The notes: generated from the letters alone by a model not told the origin. A DNA stretch of 64,000 bases from CAIXZV01 sp963697365 (GCA_963697365.1 CAVONT010000013.1:1-64000); one strand, 5' to 3'; shown: positions 1 to 9,938, numbered from the stretch's first letter. Numbers and translations are program-made.

Positions 1-321
1 GCATCCTCCGCCGGTGGCCACGCCCGACAGGAGATCGGCGTGCTGAGCGCCGCTGCTGCGTTGGCAGACACGCCCTAGTGGGTGGGCTAGCTAGCGCGCG
101 CGGCAGGTGCTGCAGGATCGCACTACTGTACTTCTGTAGCGCGGCGCTGCTTCGGACATCCCTCGCTTGGTAAGGGCGTACAGCCGCTTGCTCTGATCCC
201 GCAAAGCAGCGGGGTGGCAGGCCGGTGTGCGTAGCAACCGCGCGCCTGTCCAACGGCGGGTTGACAACGGCGGTATAGTCACGCGTCCTTCACCCCGCGC
301 GCTGTGACGGGAGACACCCCC

Positions 322-615
322 ATGCCCAGCTATCTGTCGTTGCTGCAGTGGACGGACCAAGGTATTCGCAACGTCAAAGACAGTCCCCAGCGCTACGACG
401 CCTTCAAGCAGGCCGTCCAGGCCGCCGGCGGGCGGGTTATCTTCTTGTACCTGACGATGGGCGAGTACGACCTGGCCACGGTGGTCGAGGGTCCCGGACG
501 ATGAGACGGCGGCGCGCTTGCTGCTCGCGGTGGCGGCCCTGGCAACGTGCGCAGCACCACGCTGAAGGCGTTTACCGAGGAGGAGTTCCAGCGCATCATC
601 GCCGGGCTGCCGTAA
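322..615 (+). CDS. GYD-domain protein, frame broken twice
   Basis: Starts at ATG 322 and stops at TAA 613-615, about 97 residues, the usual size of the small GYD family. The N-terminal half reads MPSYLSLLQWTDQGI and the middle contains GEYDLATVVEGP, the part that names the family. One extra G near 490 and one missing G near 541 put the centre in another frame. After correction the tail reads LKAFTEEEFQRIIAGLP. The two indels compensate, so the gene is probably intact in the organism. The function of GYD proteins is unknown. It sits alone in a weakly coding tract. Confidence 0.7.
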
Positions 616-953
616 CCACCGTGAGGCCTTGGGCAGCCGGTATCGTCACCGGCCAGCAGCCGCCGGTGGTGTTCGAACCACCCTGAGCCAGGCGTCGACC
701 ACCGTGCCGGGTCAGTGGCGCACCGCACGGACCACCGGATCTTCCCTAGGCCACTTAGGTCAACTGTTGATGCGCGCGACGTGATCGCGCAGCGCTTGCA
801 GTGCCGCCTCGGCAAGCTACGGAATGCGCCTGAGGGTAGCCGCCCGGCGCGGGGGCAGGGCGGCCAGGTACTCCTGGTGGGCGGCATGAAGCTCATCACA
901 TTGGTCGGCGCGGCGGCGGTGGTGGTCTGTCACGCTGCGGTGAGAGGTGCGTG

Positions 954-1136
954 ATGCTGTACGTGTTCACACGCTATCGCGGCGACCCGGAGACGGTCGT
1001 CGATGTCGTCACGACCGGCGACCCGACCGAAGCGGTGGCCCTGGTCCGCCGGTGGTCGCAGCACGAGGCCGACGAAGGGCTGCTGCTGGCGGTGGGTGAT
1101 GCCGTGGTGTTCCACTGCCCACCGAAGTACGGCTAG
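954..1136 (+). CDS. small hypothetical protein
   Basis: A 60-residue frame from ATG 954 (GTG 951 is the alternative), ending in CPPKYG. It has a plausible acidic/hydrophobic pattern (MLYVFTRYRGDPETVVDVV). No family is recognised, and the surrounding DNA is noisy, so it may be a fragment or chance frame. Confidence 0.3.
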   Translation: MLYVFTRYRGDPETVVDVVTTGDPTEAVALVRRWSQHEADEGLLLAVGDAVVFHCPPKYG

Positions 1137-1282
1137 TACTCCGCCACACGACATCTGATGGGTTGGCTGACTCTGGAGCCGACGGCCTGTTCTGCAGCGC
1201 GTCCCGCTCTGAAGGCTCAGCCTTCCCGTGGGGCCGCTGATCTGTCAACGATGGGCGCACCACGTGTCGCTCAGCGCCTGCG

Positions 1283-2218
1283 CTATGCTGCGGGTGGCGC
1301 GGGTGCAGCTGCACGGCCGTGCTCCGCCGCGAGCCGTTCGACGTCACTGGGATAGACGAGGTACCCAACGGCGACCGCACGGCACGGATACGCCGCTCAC
1401 CAATCGCGGTACGGATGACCTGCCCGGCACGCCGGACCGCCGCGCCGCGTCGGCGGGTATCAGCAGGCCGCTCACCCAGCGCAACACGGCCCCGACGGGC
1501 TTGCGCTGCGGTCCCGTTTCCTGTCGCACCTGGGAGATGAAGTCGTCGGCGACCGCGACCTCGACTTGATAGTGCACCTCGGTGGGCCTGGACGGCGGCC
1601 TGAGCATCCGGTCCGGGTCCGCATACGAATGGTCGAAATCCAGGATGGCGGCGACGGCCGGGTCCGCGGTGGCAATTGGACCGACGGCGCCGGCCCAGCC
1701 GGCAGGTCAGCGCCACAGCCGCGCAGGCGCGGGCCAGGCGCGCATCCTCACCCTTAGCGCGGCGTCAGCCAGCTCCTTGAGGCCGCGGGCGCCGTTCGCC
1801 GCCGCCTGGATGGCGCGCGCCAGCGGCCCGGCCATCTGCGGGTTGACGGCCTTCCCGCGGAGCTGCGGCCGGCCGCTTGACGGGGCGAACCGCACCTCCA
1901 GTTCGACGCCGAACGTCGCCGCCCACAACTGCGACCGCTCCTCCATCACGGCGCGGTGATAGCTCCGTTCCGTGACCAAGTGACGACGGAAGGCCTCGCC
2001 GAACCTGACCGACAGGGCCGCCTGCTGCTGTCGGGCGGTGAGCGTGTCGTCGGCGCGCAGGGCGTGGATGGCCGGCCTCGGACACGCGCCGATTGTCGGC
2101 GAGCTGGCCGAGGAGGTTGTCCAGACGTGGATTGCAGAAGTCCGTCACGATTTCCCCCCTCCAGCAGCGTGGCGATGCGCTCGATGCGCTCGGTCTGGAC
2201 CCCCCCGGCCGCGGGCAT
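1283..2218 (-). CDS. hypothetical protein, fragmented by frameshifts
   Basis: Coding sense is visible on the minus strand from ATG 2218 (MPAAGGVQTERIERIATLL) to a TAG at 1283-1285, but spread over three frames. Joined pieces include FCNPRLDNLLGQLADNRRV, TERSYHRAVMEERSQLWAA, ELEVRFAPSSGRPQLRGKA, RPTEVHYQVEVAVADDFIS and LVYPSDVERLAAE, about 310 residues in all. I do not recognise the family. At least four single-base indels are needed. The peptide pieces look constrained (balanced composition, no internal stops), which argues for a real gene with sequence errors rather than old decay. Confidence 0.45.
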
Positions 2219-2529
2219 TGCGAATCCAGGCGTTCATGCTGGCGTCGGAGCCAGCGCCGGCCGACGCGCCCTCGCTCTTGCGGCCGGCGGCTTGGCGGAT
2301 CAGCGATTCATCATTCCCTGCCCGATTGGCGTTCCCCCGAGGCACACGCTGCTTGATCGAGTCGGGCCACGCCGAATTCTACACCATCGAGGCGCAGGGC
2401 GGGCCGTGGCGCGACATCCGGGGTCGCCGGATCGTACGCTGCGACCGTCCGCACGCACGGGCACGGCACCGCGCTGCCGCAGTGGCGGCGCCGCGGCTGG
2501 ACGTGCTGATCACGCGTTGCGGATGCGCC

Positions 2530-3115
2530 CGGGTCAAGAAATACTCCGTGGTGTACGGCACTTGCGCACCACCTCGCCGCTGAAGCCGCCGGCACCCGCG
2601 GGGGCCGTGCCGCCGACGGTGTTCACCCGCTGGACATAGGTGACCCGGTGAAAGATCCGGGGCCCGTCGTGGCTTTCGCGTCAGTCGCAGCCAGGGAATG
2701 GCGCTGGGGTTCGGGGTGCAGCGGATGGCCGTATCGCCGTCGCCCACCACAATGCTACCGCTGACACTCTCCCAGGTCGGACACGGCCATAGTGGGTACC
2801 GACGACCCCGGTCCCGCCCGCGTTGGCGAACAACTGCGGCCTTGGGCGCCACGAAGTCCCAACCCGCGCCGGTCCAGCGGTAGATCTGCACGCCCACCGC
2901 GTACACATGGAAGGCGACCGTGTGCCCCGCCGGCACCTGCAAGGTCTGGCACGCGCCCAAGTCCGGGGCCCGGGGATCATTGCCCGGTTGCGCCCCGGCA
3001 GGCGCGACGCGCGTAGCGTGAGCAGGAGCATCAGCAGAACTCGGGCTGCCAACGTCGTGGTGCGGTGGCGCAAGCGGAACGCGCCAGGTGTCCTCGTTGT
3101 TCTCGAACGCTTCAT
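2530..3115 (-). CDS. DUF3455 secreted protein, fragmented by frameshifts
   Basis: Minus-strand pieces in different frames join to a DUF3455 protein. A basic/hydrophobic N-terminus from ATG 3115 (or 3136) with LAARVLLMLLLTL looks like a secretion signal. It is followed by PAGHTVAFHVYAVGVQIYRW, GWDFVAPKAAV, GTHYGR/PTWESVSGSIVVGDGD, NPSAIPWLRL and VPYTTEYF. These match the order of the family (PAG.T..FH.YA.GVQIYRW, VG.HYAGPTWE, IPWLLL, VPYTA.Y). At least four indels interrupt it, and the C-terminal end near 2530 is approximate. DUF3455 proteins are secreted and of unknown function. Confidence 0.7.
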
Positions 3116-3954
3116 CACGGAGCCTCTCTCGTCCACGACCGCGCGGCCGTGGACCCGACGCGCGGTGCCGTCAGTCTGGCACGATGGCCGCGGTCCTGCG
3201 TTATCCGCCGGGGGTATGTCCGCCCGGCGCGCACGGATCGATGCTGGCGATATTCACGTCCCTCCTGTGTGGCGCGACGCCGGGCGTGTGAGAGACCACC
3301 CGGCGTCGCGGTGTGCTGTGGCCACCGGGGGTGGCGCTGGTGGGCAGTCTGGTGGCGGGTAGAGCAGGACACCCGCCGAGGCGGGGAGCGGCGGGTGTCC
3401 TGGCCGTGCACCGGCCGGAGGACGAGGCCGGCGGTCTGGGATCGCCATCGCCCGCCGGCCGCTCGCTGGAGCCGGCGGGGCGGTGGCTATGTCTAGTATC
3501 CGCCGCCGCCACCGCGCCGTCTGTCGGGCAACACCGGGCAGACACCGGCGGACTACCCAGCGGATGGCTGCCCAGCGCGATGCGCGGGTGCCGCTCTGGT
3601 GGACGCTGGCCGTCGAGGATGCGGCGGGCCACCCACAGCCGCTCATCGCTGGCCATGCCCTGATCGACCGGGCGACCCTGGTCCCAGCACCCCTAGCCGC
3701 CGCAGGATCGCCCTATTTGACTGCTCTGAAAGAAGCGGCTGGCTCACCCGCGCAGGAGGCACTTCACCGCAGCGCAGCGCCGTTTCATCCGGCGGTGGTG
3801 CCCCGTTCGGGGCATGACGAACTTCTGGCGACTGCGCATTATTGGCCTGGGAGCCCGTTGACGAAGACCGCGACCGCGCGTGCGGAGCGCTGGCGCAGCG
3901 CCGTGGGTCCTGGTAGGCGGCCGCGTCGTACCAGGCCTGGGCCTGTTCCAGGCT
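3116..3954. other. non-assigned tract before the 3,955 junction
   Basis: No convincing complete gene. Short protein-like pieces occur in the plus strand around 3,590-3,690 (VPLWWTLAVEDAAGHPQ) and the minus strand around 3,900-3,960 (RLSLEQAQAWYDAAAYQDP). The latter looks like the beginning of a cut gene that ends at the junction near 3,955. Confidence 0.4.
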
Positions 3955-3957
3955 TAG

Positions 3958-4704
3958 CCGGTCACCCTCACCTGGGACGACGCTGCTGCCGACCCGGGCT
4001 GGTGCAAGCTCGACTGGATCGTCACCGACCCGGTCCGCCTCGGCCTCGCCAACGCGTCGAACATGCTCGACATCACCTGGGAGGCGCCGGACGGGAGCAT
4101 CACGGCGCTCGACGGCGTCGTGGACCCCTACTTCCAGGAGGTCTACCTGGAAGCGGAGTCGCTGCCCCTGTTCACCCGGATCGTCAAGGAGCTTGCGGCC
4201 GACTCGGTGGGCGAGTACGTGGGCCAGCTCGAGCACGAGGTCGTCAAGTACTCGACGAAGGACCCGAACTGGGGCAAGGTCGCCCGGCGCCTGTACAACA
4301 TCTTCCGGCTCACCGGGCGCTACGCGGAGGCCGTCTACCTGCGTGAGCTGTTCGACGAGCCCACCACGATCCTGTACCAGGTCGCGGCGCACATCCGGAC
4401 GCTCGACGAGGCGGACCGGCCCGGGGCCGAGTTCGACGTGGACCTGATGGTGCGCCAGACCGACGACATGATCATGGCCGCCATCGGGGCGCTCGAGGGC
4501 CAGGGTGAGGCCGAGATGGTGCGGCGCCTGCTCGCGGTGCGCGACAACCTCCAGGCACGTCGCGGCGCGGCGGGACGGACGGCCGACATCGACGACGTGA
4601 AGAGCCAGGCGCTGGTCGCCGTGAACGAGTACTTCGAGCGGCGGCTCTTCGAGGTCCCGACCATCAGGGCATACGTCGAAGGACTCGTGGCCAGGGGCGC
4701 TTGA
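3958..4704 (+). CDS. hypothetical protein, 5'-truncated
   Basis: A well-formed frame reads WDDAAADPGWCKLDWIVTDP immediately after an in-frame TAG at 3955-3957. The first start codon is only at ATG 4063, deep inside protein-like sequence (NMLDITWEAPDGSITAL). The natural start therefore seems to have been lost at a junction. The remaining ~249 residues are acidic and mostly helical, with LEHEVVKYSTKDPNWGKVA and a C-terminal VKSQALVAVNEYFERRLFE. No family recognised, no membrane segment. Codon use is clean from here on, unlike the sequence to its left. Confidence 0.6.
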   Translation, partial: PVTLTWDDAAADPGWCKLDWIVTDPVRLGLANASNMLDITWEAPDGSITALDGVVDPYFQEVYLEAESLPLFTRIVKELAADSVGEYVGQLEHEVVKYSTKDPNWGKVARRLYNIFRLTGRYAEAVYLRELFDEPTTILYQVAAHIRTLDEADRPGAEFDVDLMVRQTDDMIMAAIGALEGQGEAEMVRRLLAVRDNLQARRGAAGRTADIDDVKSQALVAVNEYFERRLFEVPTIRAYVEGLVARGA

Positions 4705-4765
4705 CGGCCGGCCTGTCCGCGGAGCGCGGGAGCGCCTGGTCCGCGCGTCCGCGCGCCCGCCCGGC

Positions 4766-5995
4766 GTGTCCGGGCGTGATCGTGCAACATGGCACCATGC
4801 CCGACGACATCCCGGCTGCGACGTCCGACCAGCCCCGGCCACGGCCCCTGACAGCCACGGCACCGGCCAGGCAGCCTCGCATCTCAGGATCATCATCGGC
4901 GGCCTGATCCTGCTGGTCCTGCTGGCCATGATCCCGGATCTCTCCGGGTTCAGCCCGTCGGCGGACGCCTACAGCAGCCTGGTCCATGCCCGCGTCGTCC
5001 GCCTGACCCCTGCCGACGCCGACACGGGTGCGCCCGGTGCGATCGTGGAGCTCCTCGACGGGCCGGATGCGGGCACGGAGATCCGGGCCGAGATCGGCGT
5101 CTCTGGCCGCACGACGCCCGTCTACGCCGTCGGCGAGGAGGTCGTGGTCCAGGTCTCGCCGGGCCCCGATGGCGACCTGGTGGCGATCGTGGACCGCTGG
5201 CGCGCTCCCCTCCTCTGGGGCCTGGCCGCGCTGTTCGGCCTGCTGGTCGTGCTGGTGTCGGGCTGGCGCGGGGTGCGAGCGCTCGTGGCACTCGCGATCA
5301 CGATGGTGGTGATCGTGAAGATCCTGCTGCCGCTGCTGGTGCGGGGCTGGGATCCGGTCATGCTGGCCGTGCTCACCGGCGCGGGGGTCACGCTGGTGAC
5401 ACTCCTTCTCACCGAGGGTGCGCGCCGGACCACGGCAGCCGCCGTGCTCGGGACGTTCGCGGCCCTGCTGATGACCGCGCTCGTCGGTGCGGTGGTCAAC
5501 GCGTTCGCCGGCTTCTCGCCGCTGATGGGCAGCGAGGAGCTCGGCAACCTCGGGACCGTGCTCGGCGCCGACGTGACGCTGTCGGGTCTGCTGATGGCCG
5601 CGATCATCCTGGGCGCCCTCGGCGTGCTCGACGACGTGACGATCACGCAGGCCACCACCGTGGAGGAGCTCGCGCTGGCCGATCCGCTCGCCGCCCGGGG
5701 AACGCTCGTCCGGCGGGCGATGAACGTGGGCCGGTCGCACATCGCCGCGACGGTGAACACGCTCGTGCTCGCCTACGTGGCAGCGTCGATCCCCCTCCTG
5801 CTGCTGTTCTCGGTGTCACCCCAGCCGATCGGAGCGCTCGCATCGACCGAGGCGATCGCCATCGAGATCGTCCGCTCGCTCGTCGGCAGCATCGGCATCG
5901 TCCTCGCGGTTCCGTTCACGACCGTGGTCGCGGCCCGCATGACGAAGCGGCCGCGGGTGCATGCCCGACCCGTCGGACCACCCCCGCCTGCCTGA
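4766..5995 (+). CDS. YibE/F family membrane protein
   Basis: About 400 residues with an N-terminal membrane anchor (RIIIGGLILLVLLAMIPDL) and an extracytoplasmic beta-rich domain (ARVVRLTPADADTGAPG, GEEVVVQVSPGPDGDLVAI). At least seven membrane helices follow from about residue 150. The signature GVLDDVTITQATTVEELA near residue 290 is typical of YibE/F. The family is of uncertain function and has been proposed to be transport-related. The start is unsure: GTG 4766 is in frame, but ATG 4798 in another frame gives a good polar N-terminus (MPDDIPAATSDQP) and would join after one indel near 4,880. Confidence 0.85.
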   Translation: MSGRDRATWHHARRHPGCDVRPAPATAPDSHGTGQAASHLRIIIGGLILLVLLAMIPDLSGFSPSADAYSSLVHARVVRLTPADADTGAPGAIVELLDGPDAGTEIRAEIGVSGRTTPVYAVGEEVVVQVSPGPDGDLVAIVDRWRAPLLWGLAALFGLLVVLVSGWRGVRALVALAITMVVIVKILLPLLVRGWDPVMLAVLTGAGVTLVTLLLTEGARRTTAAAVLGTFAALLMTALVGAVVNAFAGFSPLMGSEELGNLGTVLGADVTLSGLLMAAIILGALGVLDDVTITQATTVEELALADPLAARGTLVRRAMNVGRSHIAATVNTLVLAYVAASIPLLLLFSVSPQPIGALASTEAIAIEIVRSLVGSIGIVLAVPFTTVVAARMTKRPRVHARPVGPPPPA

Positions 5996-6100
5996 CCCGA
6001 CGGCAGCGAAGGCAGGGCATCACCCCCGAGGGATGATGCTCGCCGGGGATCGGGGCTGTCGAATGGAGCGGGTGACACGCTGAGGCCCTGGATTCCTGCC

Positions 6101-6430
6101 ATGCTCGTTTCGACCCGAGAGGGTTTCCGCCACCTGACCCTCGGCAATACGGCATTCATCCTCCAGGCAACCGCGGACGGCCGGCCCGTGACCTCCCTTC
6201 CCGAGCCGACGACCTCCCTGGCGAGGATCGCCGCGCTCGTCGCCCTCGATGCCCCACCGTCGGCGTACCGCGCCGCGGTTGAGGCAGCGCGACGCACGGG
6301 CGCCCGGGACGAGGATCTCCTGGCCCTGCTGGCCTCCCTCATCGATGTGGTCGGCTCGGCCCGGGTGATCTCGGCAGCCCCGCGGATCGCGCTGGCCGCC
6401 GGGTACGACGCGGAAGCGGCGCTCGAGTGA
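6101..6430 (+). CDS. carboxymuconolactone decarboxylase / AhpD-like protein
   Basis: 109 residues, all helical. The second half (TGARDEDLLALLASLIDVVG, SARVISAAPRIALAAGYD) matches the CMD/AhpD-like fold of small proteins that follow GA..EEL..L..IAP.VGSARV.SA. There is no CxxC pair, so peroxidase activity of the AhpD type is not expected and the role is unknown. It lies 106 nt after the YibE/F gene and ~90 nt before a LuxR regulator, all on the plus strand. Confidence 0.65.
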   Translation: MLVSTREGFRHLTLGNTAFILQATADGRPVTSLPEPTTSLARIAALVALDAPPSAYRAAVEAARRTGARDEDLLALLASLIDVVGSARVISAAPRIALAAGYDAEAALE

Positions 6431-6520
6431 TCCCAGTATCCTCTGCCCACTGCGCTCGGCCTGACACCCGCCGCTGAGCCTGCCTCGGGTTCACGACCCA
6501 ACCAGGAGGAGAGCGCCCTA

Positions 6521-8809
6521 TTGGCCATCGCGCCCGGCGGAGAGCCGTCCGCCGTCAAGCCGTTGCCGCGGTTCGAGACCAGCTTCCGGCCGCCTGAGGC
6601 AGCCCCCGGCTCGGTCCGTCGCGACCGGCTGATCGCGATCCTCGCAGACCCCGACGGCCCGCCCATCACCACCCTCTTCGCGCCACCCGGCTACGGCAAG
6701 ACGACGTTGCTCGCCACCTGGGCGGCCGAGGAGCAGCGACCGGTTGCCTGGCTGCAGTTGACCGACCTGGACAACGACCCGGCGCGGATGCTGACCTACA
6801 TCATCGCGGCCTATGCGCACGTCGGACCCCTTCCCCGCAGCGTGACCGGCCCGCTGCCGGCGGGTCCGGACCGCCTGCTGGCCGGCCCCCTGCCACGCCT
6901 GCTGGCACACCTCGCGACATGGGAACGGCCGGCGATCCTGGTGCTCGACGACATCCACCGGATCACGGAGCAGGGCGCGCTGGACCTTGTCAGCGTGCTG
7001 CTGGACCGCCTGCCGACAGGCTTCCGGGTCGCGGTGGCAGGACGGTCCGTCCCGAGCCTGCCGTTCGCGCGGTTGCGCGCCCAGCGGATGCTGTGCGAGA
7101 TCGGTACGCGCCACCTCGCGCTCGACGCCGCCGAAGCGGCCGAGCTGGCGCAGCACGCGGGGGTCGCACTTGATCCACAGACGGCGCGCGACCTCACGGC
7201 GCGGACGGAGGGCTGGGCGACAGGGATCTACCTGGCCGTCCTTGCCAGCGCGGCCGGTGGGAAGACCCCTGCCCCGGGGCACGTGTCCGGCTCGGACGAG
7301 TACATCGCCGACTATCTGCGCTCGGAGGTGGGCCACGGCCTTGCTCCCGACGACCTCGAGTTTCTTATCAGGACGTCGGTCCTGGAGACCGTGACTCCGG
7401 GAGCCGCGCTCGCGGTGGCCGGCCTCGACCGCCCCGCGGAGCGGCTCGACACCCTCGCAGCCGGCAACCTGCTCATCCGCCGGATGGACGGTCTCCCCGG
7501 CACCTACCGGTACCACACGACGCTGCGGGAGTACCTGCAGGGGGAGCTCGCCAGGCGCGGGACCGTCGCCGTCGCCGACCTGCACACGGCGGCGGCGGCG
7601 TACCACGCGGCACATGGCGCGGACGAGGCGGCGATCGAGCACGCGTTCGCGGCCGGGGACCACGACGCGGCCTGCCGCTACCTCGGCGCCGCGATCGTCC
7701 CGCTGTGGCGGGCCGGGCAGGCGACGCTGCTGTTCCGCTGGCTGGCCCAGCTATCCCCCTCCGACCTCGAGGGAAGGCCAATGCTGGCCATCGGCGGCGC
7801 GTGGATCTACATTCTCGCCGGGCACCAGGAACGCGCCGAGATGCTCGCCGACATCGCCGACCGCGTGCCCGCCGCCACCCTCGGCGCCAGCGGGCGCGAG
7901 TTCCTGATGGCCCGAGAGGTGCTCCGGACGAGCATGGGCCGGTACGGCGCCGCCGAGACGACCGAACGGGCGACGGTGGCGCTCGGCGCCGCCGCGACGC
8001 CCCGCACATGGCGGGGGGCGGCGGCGATCCTGCTGGGCGTCATCCACCTCGGCGATCCGGACGGCGGGAGGGCTGCCGACGCCTTCGTCGAGGACGCCCT
8101 TGCCGTCGCGCTGCCCACAGCCCACGGAACGCGCATGGCCGCTCTCGCCATCCGCGCCCTGGTCCACGTCCAGTCCGACCGGCTCGACGAGGCCGCGGCG
8201 TTCGCGACAATGGCCCGCGACGTCCTGGCGGACGCGAACGACCCAGGCACCCTGACCGCCCTCCTCGTCCTCGCCGCGGCGGCGAGGACCAGTGCCCTGC
8301 GCGGCGACCTCGAGGAGGCACGCGAGTCGCTGGTCCAGGCCCAGTTCCTCCGTCCGGTCGCGTCACACGCCTCCCCATGGCTCTCGGTCGCCGCGCTTAT
8401 CGAACTGGCCCGGGCCTACCTGGTCCTATCCGACCCCGGTGGGGCCCAGACGGTCATCCGGCAGGCCGAGGACATCGTCCGCCGGCGGCCAGGCCTGGGC
8501 GGGTACGTGGACCAGCTCCTGCGCCTGCGCCGCCAGTTGGCCAACGCATCGGATGTGCTCGCGGGCTCCTCCGCGCTCACGAATGCCGAGCTGCGGGTGC
8601 TGCCGCTGCTGCCGACGTACCTCACGTTCGAGGAGATCGGCGAGCGGCTCAACGTGTCGCGCAACACAGTCAAGACGCATGCGATGTCGATCTACGGGAA
8701 GCTCTGGGCGTCGTCGCGGAGCGAGGCGGTCGAGCGCGCGGTGGAGCTTGGCCTGCTGGAGCCCTACCCGGCGCTTGCGCGCCACGGGGGAAGCGACGCC
8801 GGCAGCTGA
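6521..8809 (+). CDS. MalT-type LuxR/STAND transcriptional regulator
   Basis: 762 residues, the usual size for this class. The TTG start at 6521 is preceded by a strong AGGAGGAG. The N-terminal P-loop NTPase has Walker A APPGYGKTT at about 54-62 and Walker B-like ILVLDDIHRI near 140. The centre is a long helical-repeat sensor (TPR-like, about 350-660). The C-terminus is a LuxR helix-turn-helix: LTNAELRVLPLL, TFEEIGERLNVSRNTVKTH, near 690-735. Such proteins bind ATP and an inducer, oligomerise and activate promoters. The target and ligand cannot be read from the window. A perfect hairpin follows the stop. Confidence 0.9.
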   Translation: MAIAPGGEPSAVKPLPRFETSFRPPEAAPGSVRRDRLIAILADPDGPPITTLFAPPGYGKTTLLATWAAEEQRPVAWLQLTDLDNDPARMLTYIIAAYAHVGPLPRSVTGPLPAGPDRLLAGPLPRLLAHLATWERPAILVLDDIHRITEQGALDLVSVLLDRLPTGFRVAVAGRSVPSLPFARLRAQRMLCEIGTRHLALDAAEAAELAQHAGVALDPQTARDLTARTEGWATGIYLAVLASAAGGKTPAPGHVSGSDEYIADYLRSEVGHGLAPDDLEFLIRTSVLETVTPGAALAVAGLDRPAERLDTLAAGNLLIRRMDGLPGTYRYHTTLREYLQGELARRGTVAVADLHTAAAAYHAAHGADEAAIEHAFAAGDHDAACRYLGAAIVPLWRAGQATLLFRWLAQLSPSDLEGRPMLAIGGAWIYILAGHQERAEMLADIADRVPAATLGASGREFLMAREVLRTSMGRYGAAETTERATVALGAAATPRTWRGAAAILLGVIHLGDPDGGRAADAFVEDALAVALPTAHGTRMAALAIRALVHVQSDRLDEAAAFATMARDVLADANDPGTLTALLVLAAAARTSALRGDLEEARESLVQAQFLRPVASHASPWLSVAALIELARAYLVLSDPGGAQTVIRQAEDIVRRRPGLGGYVDQLLRLRRQLANASDVLAGSSALTNAELRVLPLLPTYLTFEEIGERLNVSRNTVKTHAMSIYGKLWASSRSEAVERAVELGLLEPYPALARHGGSDAGS

Positions 8810-8865
8810 CGCGCCAGGGTCGACCGACGGCACGTCGGGTCATGGGCGAGCGGTCACACCGTGCA

Positions 8866-8895
8866 GCTCGTCCGCGGCGCTTGCCGCGGACGAGC
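8866..8895. terminator. bidirectional hairpin terminator
   Basis: Perfect 13-bp arms (GCTCGTCCGCGGC and its complement) around a 4-nt loop, between the convergent LuxR regulator and the secreted-protein gene. There is no T-tract, as is common at this GC content. Confidence 0.6.
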
Positions 8896-8913
8896 CGTGT
8901 CGCCGGTTGGAGA

Positions 8914-9396
8914 CTACCGGGCCTTGCCGAGGCGGATCGCCGTCGGGCCGTAGGACGCAGAGCCCCAGTTCTCGCAGTTCCACTCGCCGGTGTCGGGGTC
9001 ATCGGTGCAGTTGCCCTCGCCCCAGGCCGAGATGCTGATCATGGCCTTGCCGGGAGCGAACCGACCCGAGTCCGCGTAGAACGAGAGGGTGAACGAGGTC
9101 GAGCCGTCGGCAGTGAGACAGCCGCCGGTGTCGGTGTAGCCCCAGCCACGGAGCGTGTTGAGCCGGCCGACGACCTGCGCGATCCCCGCTTCGACACCGA
9201 CGTAGTCGAAGTCGACTTCGCAGGTGACCGCGCCGGAGACCGTGACCAGCCCGGTCCTCGCGTTGACGCTGGTTGACGTGACCACGACATCGAGCCCGCC
9301 CGGGTCACCGGGCTGCGTCGTGTCGGCGGAAGCGAGGCCGGCCGAGGCCAGCATGAGGACGAGGGCGAGCGGGATGGCGAAGAGCCGAGTGCGCAT
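8914..9396 (-). CDS. secreted hypothetical protein
   Basis: 160 residues. The start is ATG 9396, chosen for the GAGGTG six bases upstream. A clear signal peptide (MRTRLFAIPLALVLMLASAG, cleavage after ASA-D near residue 26) precedes a beta-rich mature domain with paired cysteines (GAVTCEVDF, TGGCLTADG, GNCTDDPDTGEWNC). It resembles small exported immunoglobulin-like proteins of unknown role. The gene is convergent with the LuxR regulator and shares its terminator hairpin. Confidence 0.75.
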   Translation of the reverse strand: MRTRLFAIPLALVLMLASAGLASADTTQPGDPGGLDVVVTSTSVNARTGLVTVSGAVTCEVDFDYVGVEAGIAQVVGRLNTLRGWGYTDTGGCLTADGSTSFTLSFYADSGRFAPGKAMISISAWGEGNCTDDPDTGEWNCENWGSASYGPTAIRLGKAR

Positions 9397-9644
9397 GGCA
9401 CACCTCAATTGGGGTGACGGTTCGGGTTGATGTGAAGGTAACGGCGCATAGGCGTGACGTCCTCACTCGCATCACGGTCGGTCTCGCCAGTGGCTCGGCG
9501 CGGTCCGGGCGGCCGGGGTTTGGACCGCGCGTCATCGCCTCTCGTGGCAATCAGACGCCACGTGGCACCAGGCCGTTACAGCAGCACCAACGCGTGGCGG
9601 AGGTGGTCCCGAACTGTGAGGCGACCGTGGCCCACCGAATCACA

Positions 9645-9670
9645 AGGCCCCCGGGGTGTCCCGAGGGCCT
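9645..9670 (-). terminator. terminator downstream of tRNA-Asn
   Basis: An 11-bp stem with one mismatch (arms 9645-9655 and 9660-9670, four-base loop) lies 21 nt beyond the tRNA 3' end on the same strand. Confidence 0.5.
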
Positions 9671-9691
9671 GGTTCGTGCGTGGAGAAGTGG

Positions 9692-9764
9692 CTCCGGCGG
9701 TAGGACTCGAACCTACGACCAAGTGATTAACAGTCACCCGCTCTACCAACTGAGCTACGCCGGA
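9692..9764 (-). tRNA. tRNA-Asn (anticodon GTT)
   Basis: 73-nt cloverleaf. Acceptor arms are TCCGGCG and CGCCGGA with discriminator G. The D arm contains TAGCTCAGTTGG, the anticodon loop reads CTGTTAA, and the T arm contains GGTTCGAGTCC. CCA is not encoded. Confidence 0.95.
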
Positions 9765-9938
9765 GCGAGGAGACCCGGACCGGGATCCATGGATCTCAAG
9801 GCGCCGTTCGCGGTGCCGCGCGAGAGGATAGCAGGGGTCCTGCCGGTTGTGCGACCTGCGCCGCCGCGGCGACAGACCCGTCACCACACGCAGGCGCGCC
9901 GGGCGCCCCGCCGGGCCTGGAGGCCTAGACTTCCAGGC

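Noticed and set aside
262..290. TTGACA followed by TATAGT as a promoter for the GYD gene
   Set aside because: The two hexamers are only about 7 nt apart, not 16-18.
8800..9038. Long plus- and minus-strand frames overlapping the end of the LuxR regulator
   Set aside because: High-GC shadows, rich in Arg/Pro/Ser, no conserved motif, and overlapping a confidently assigned gene.
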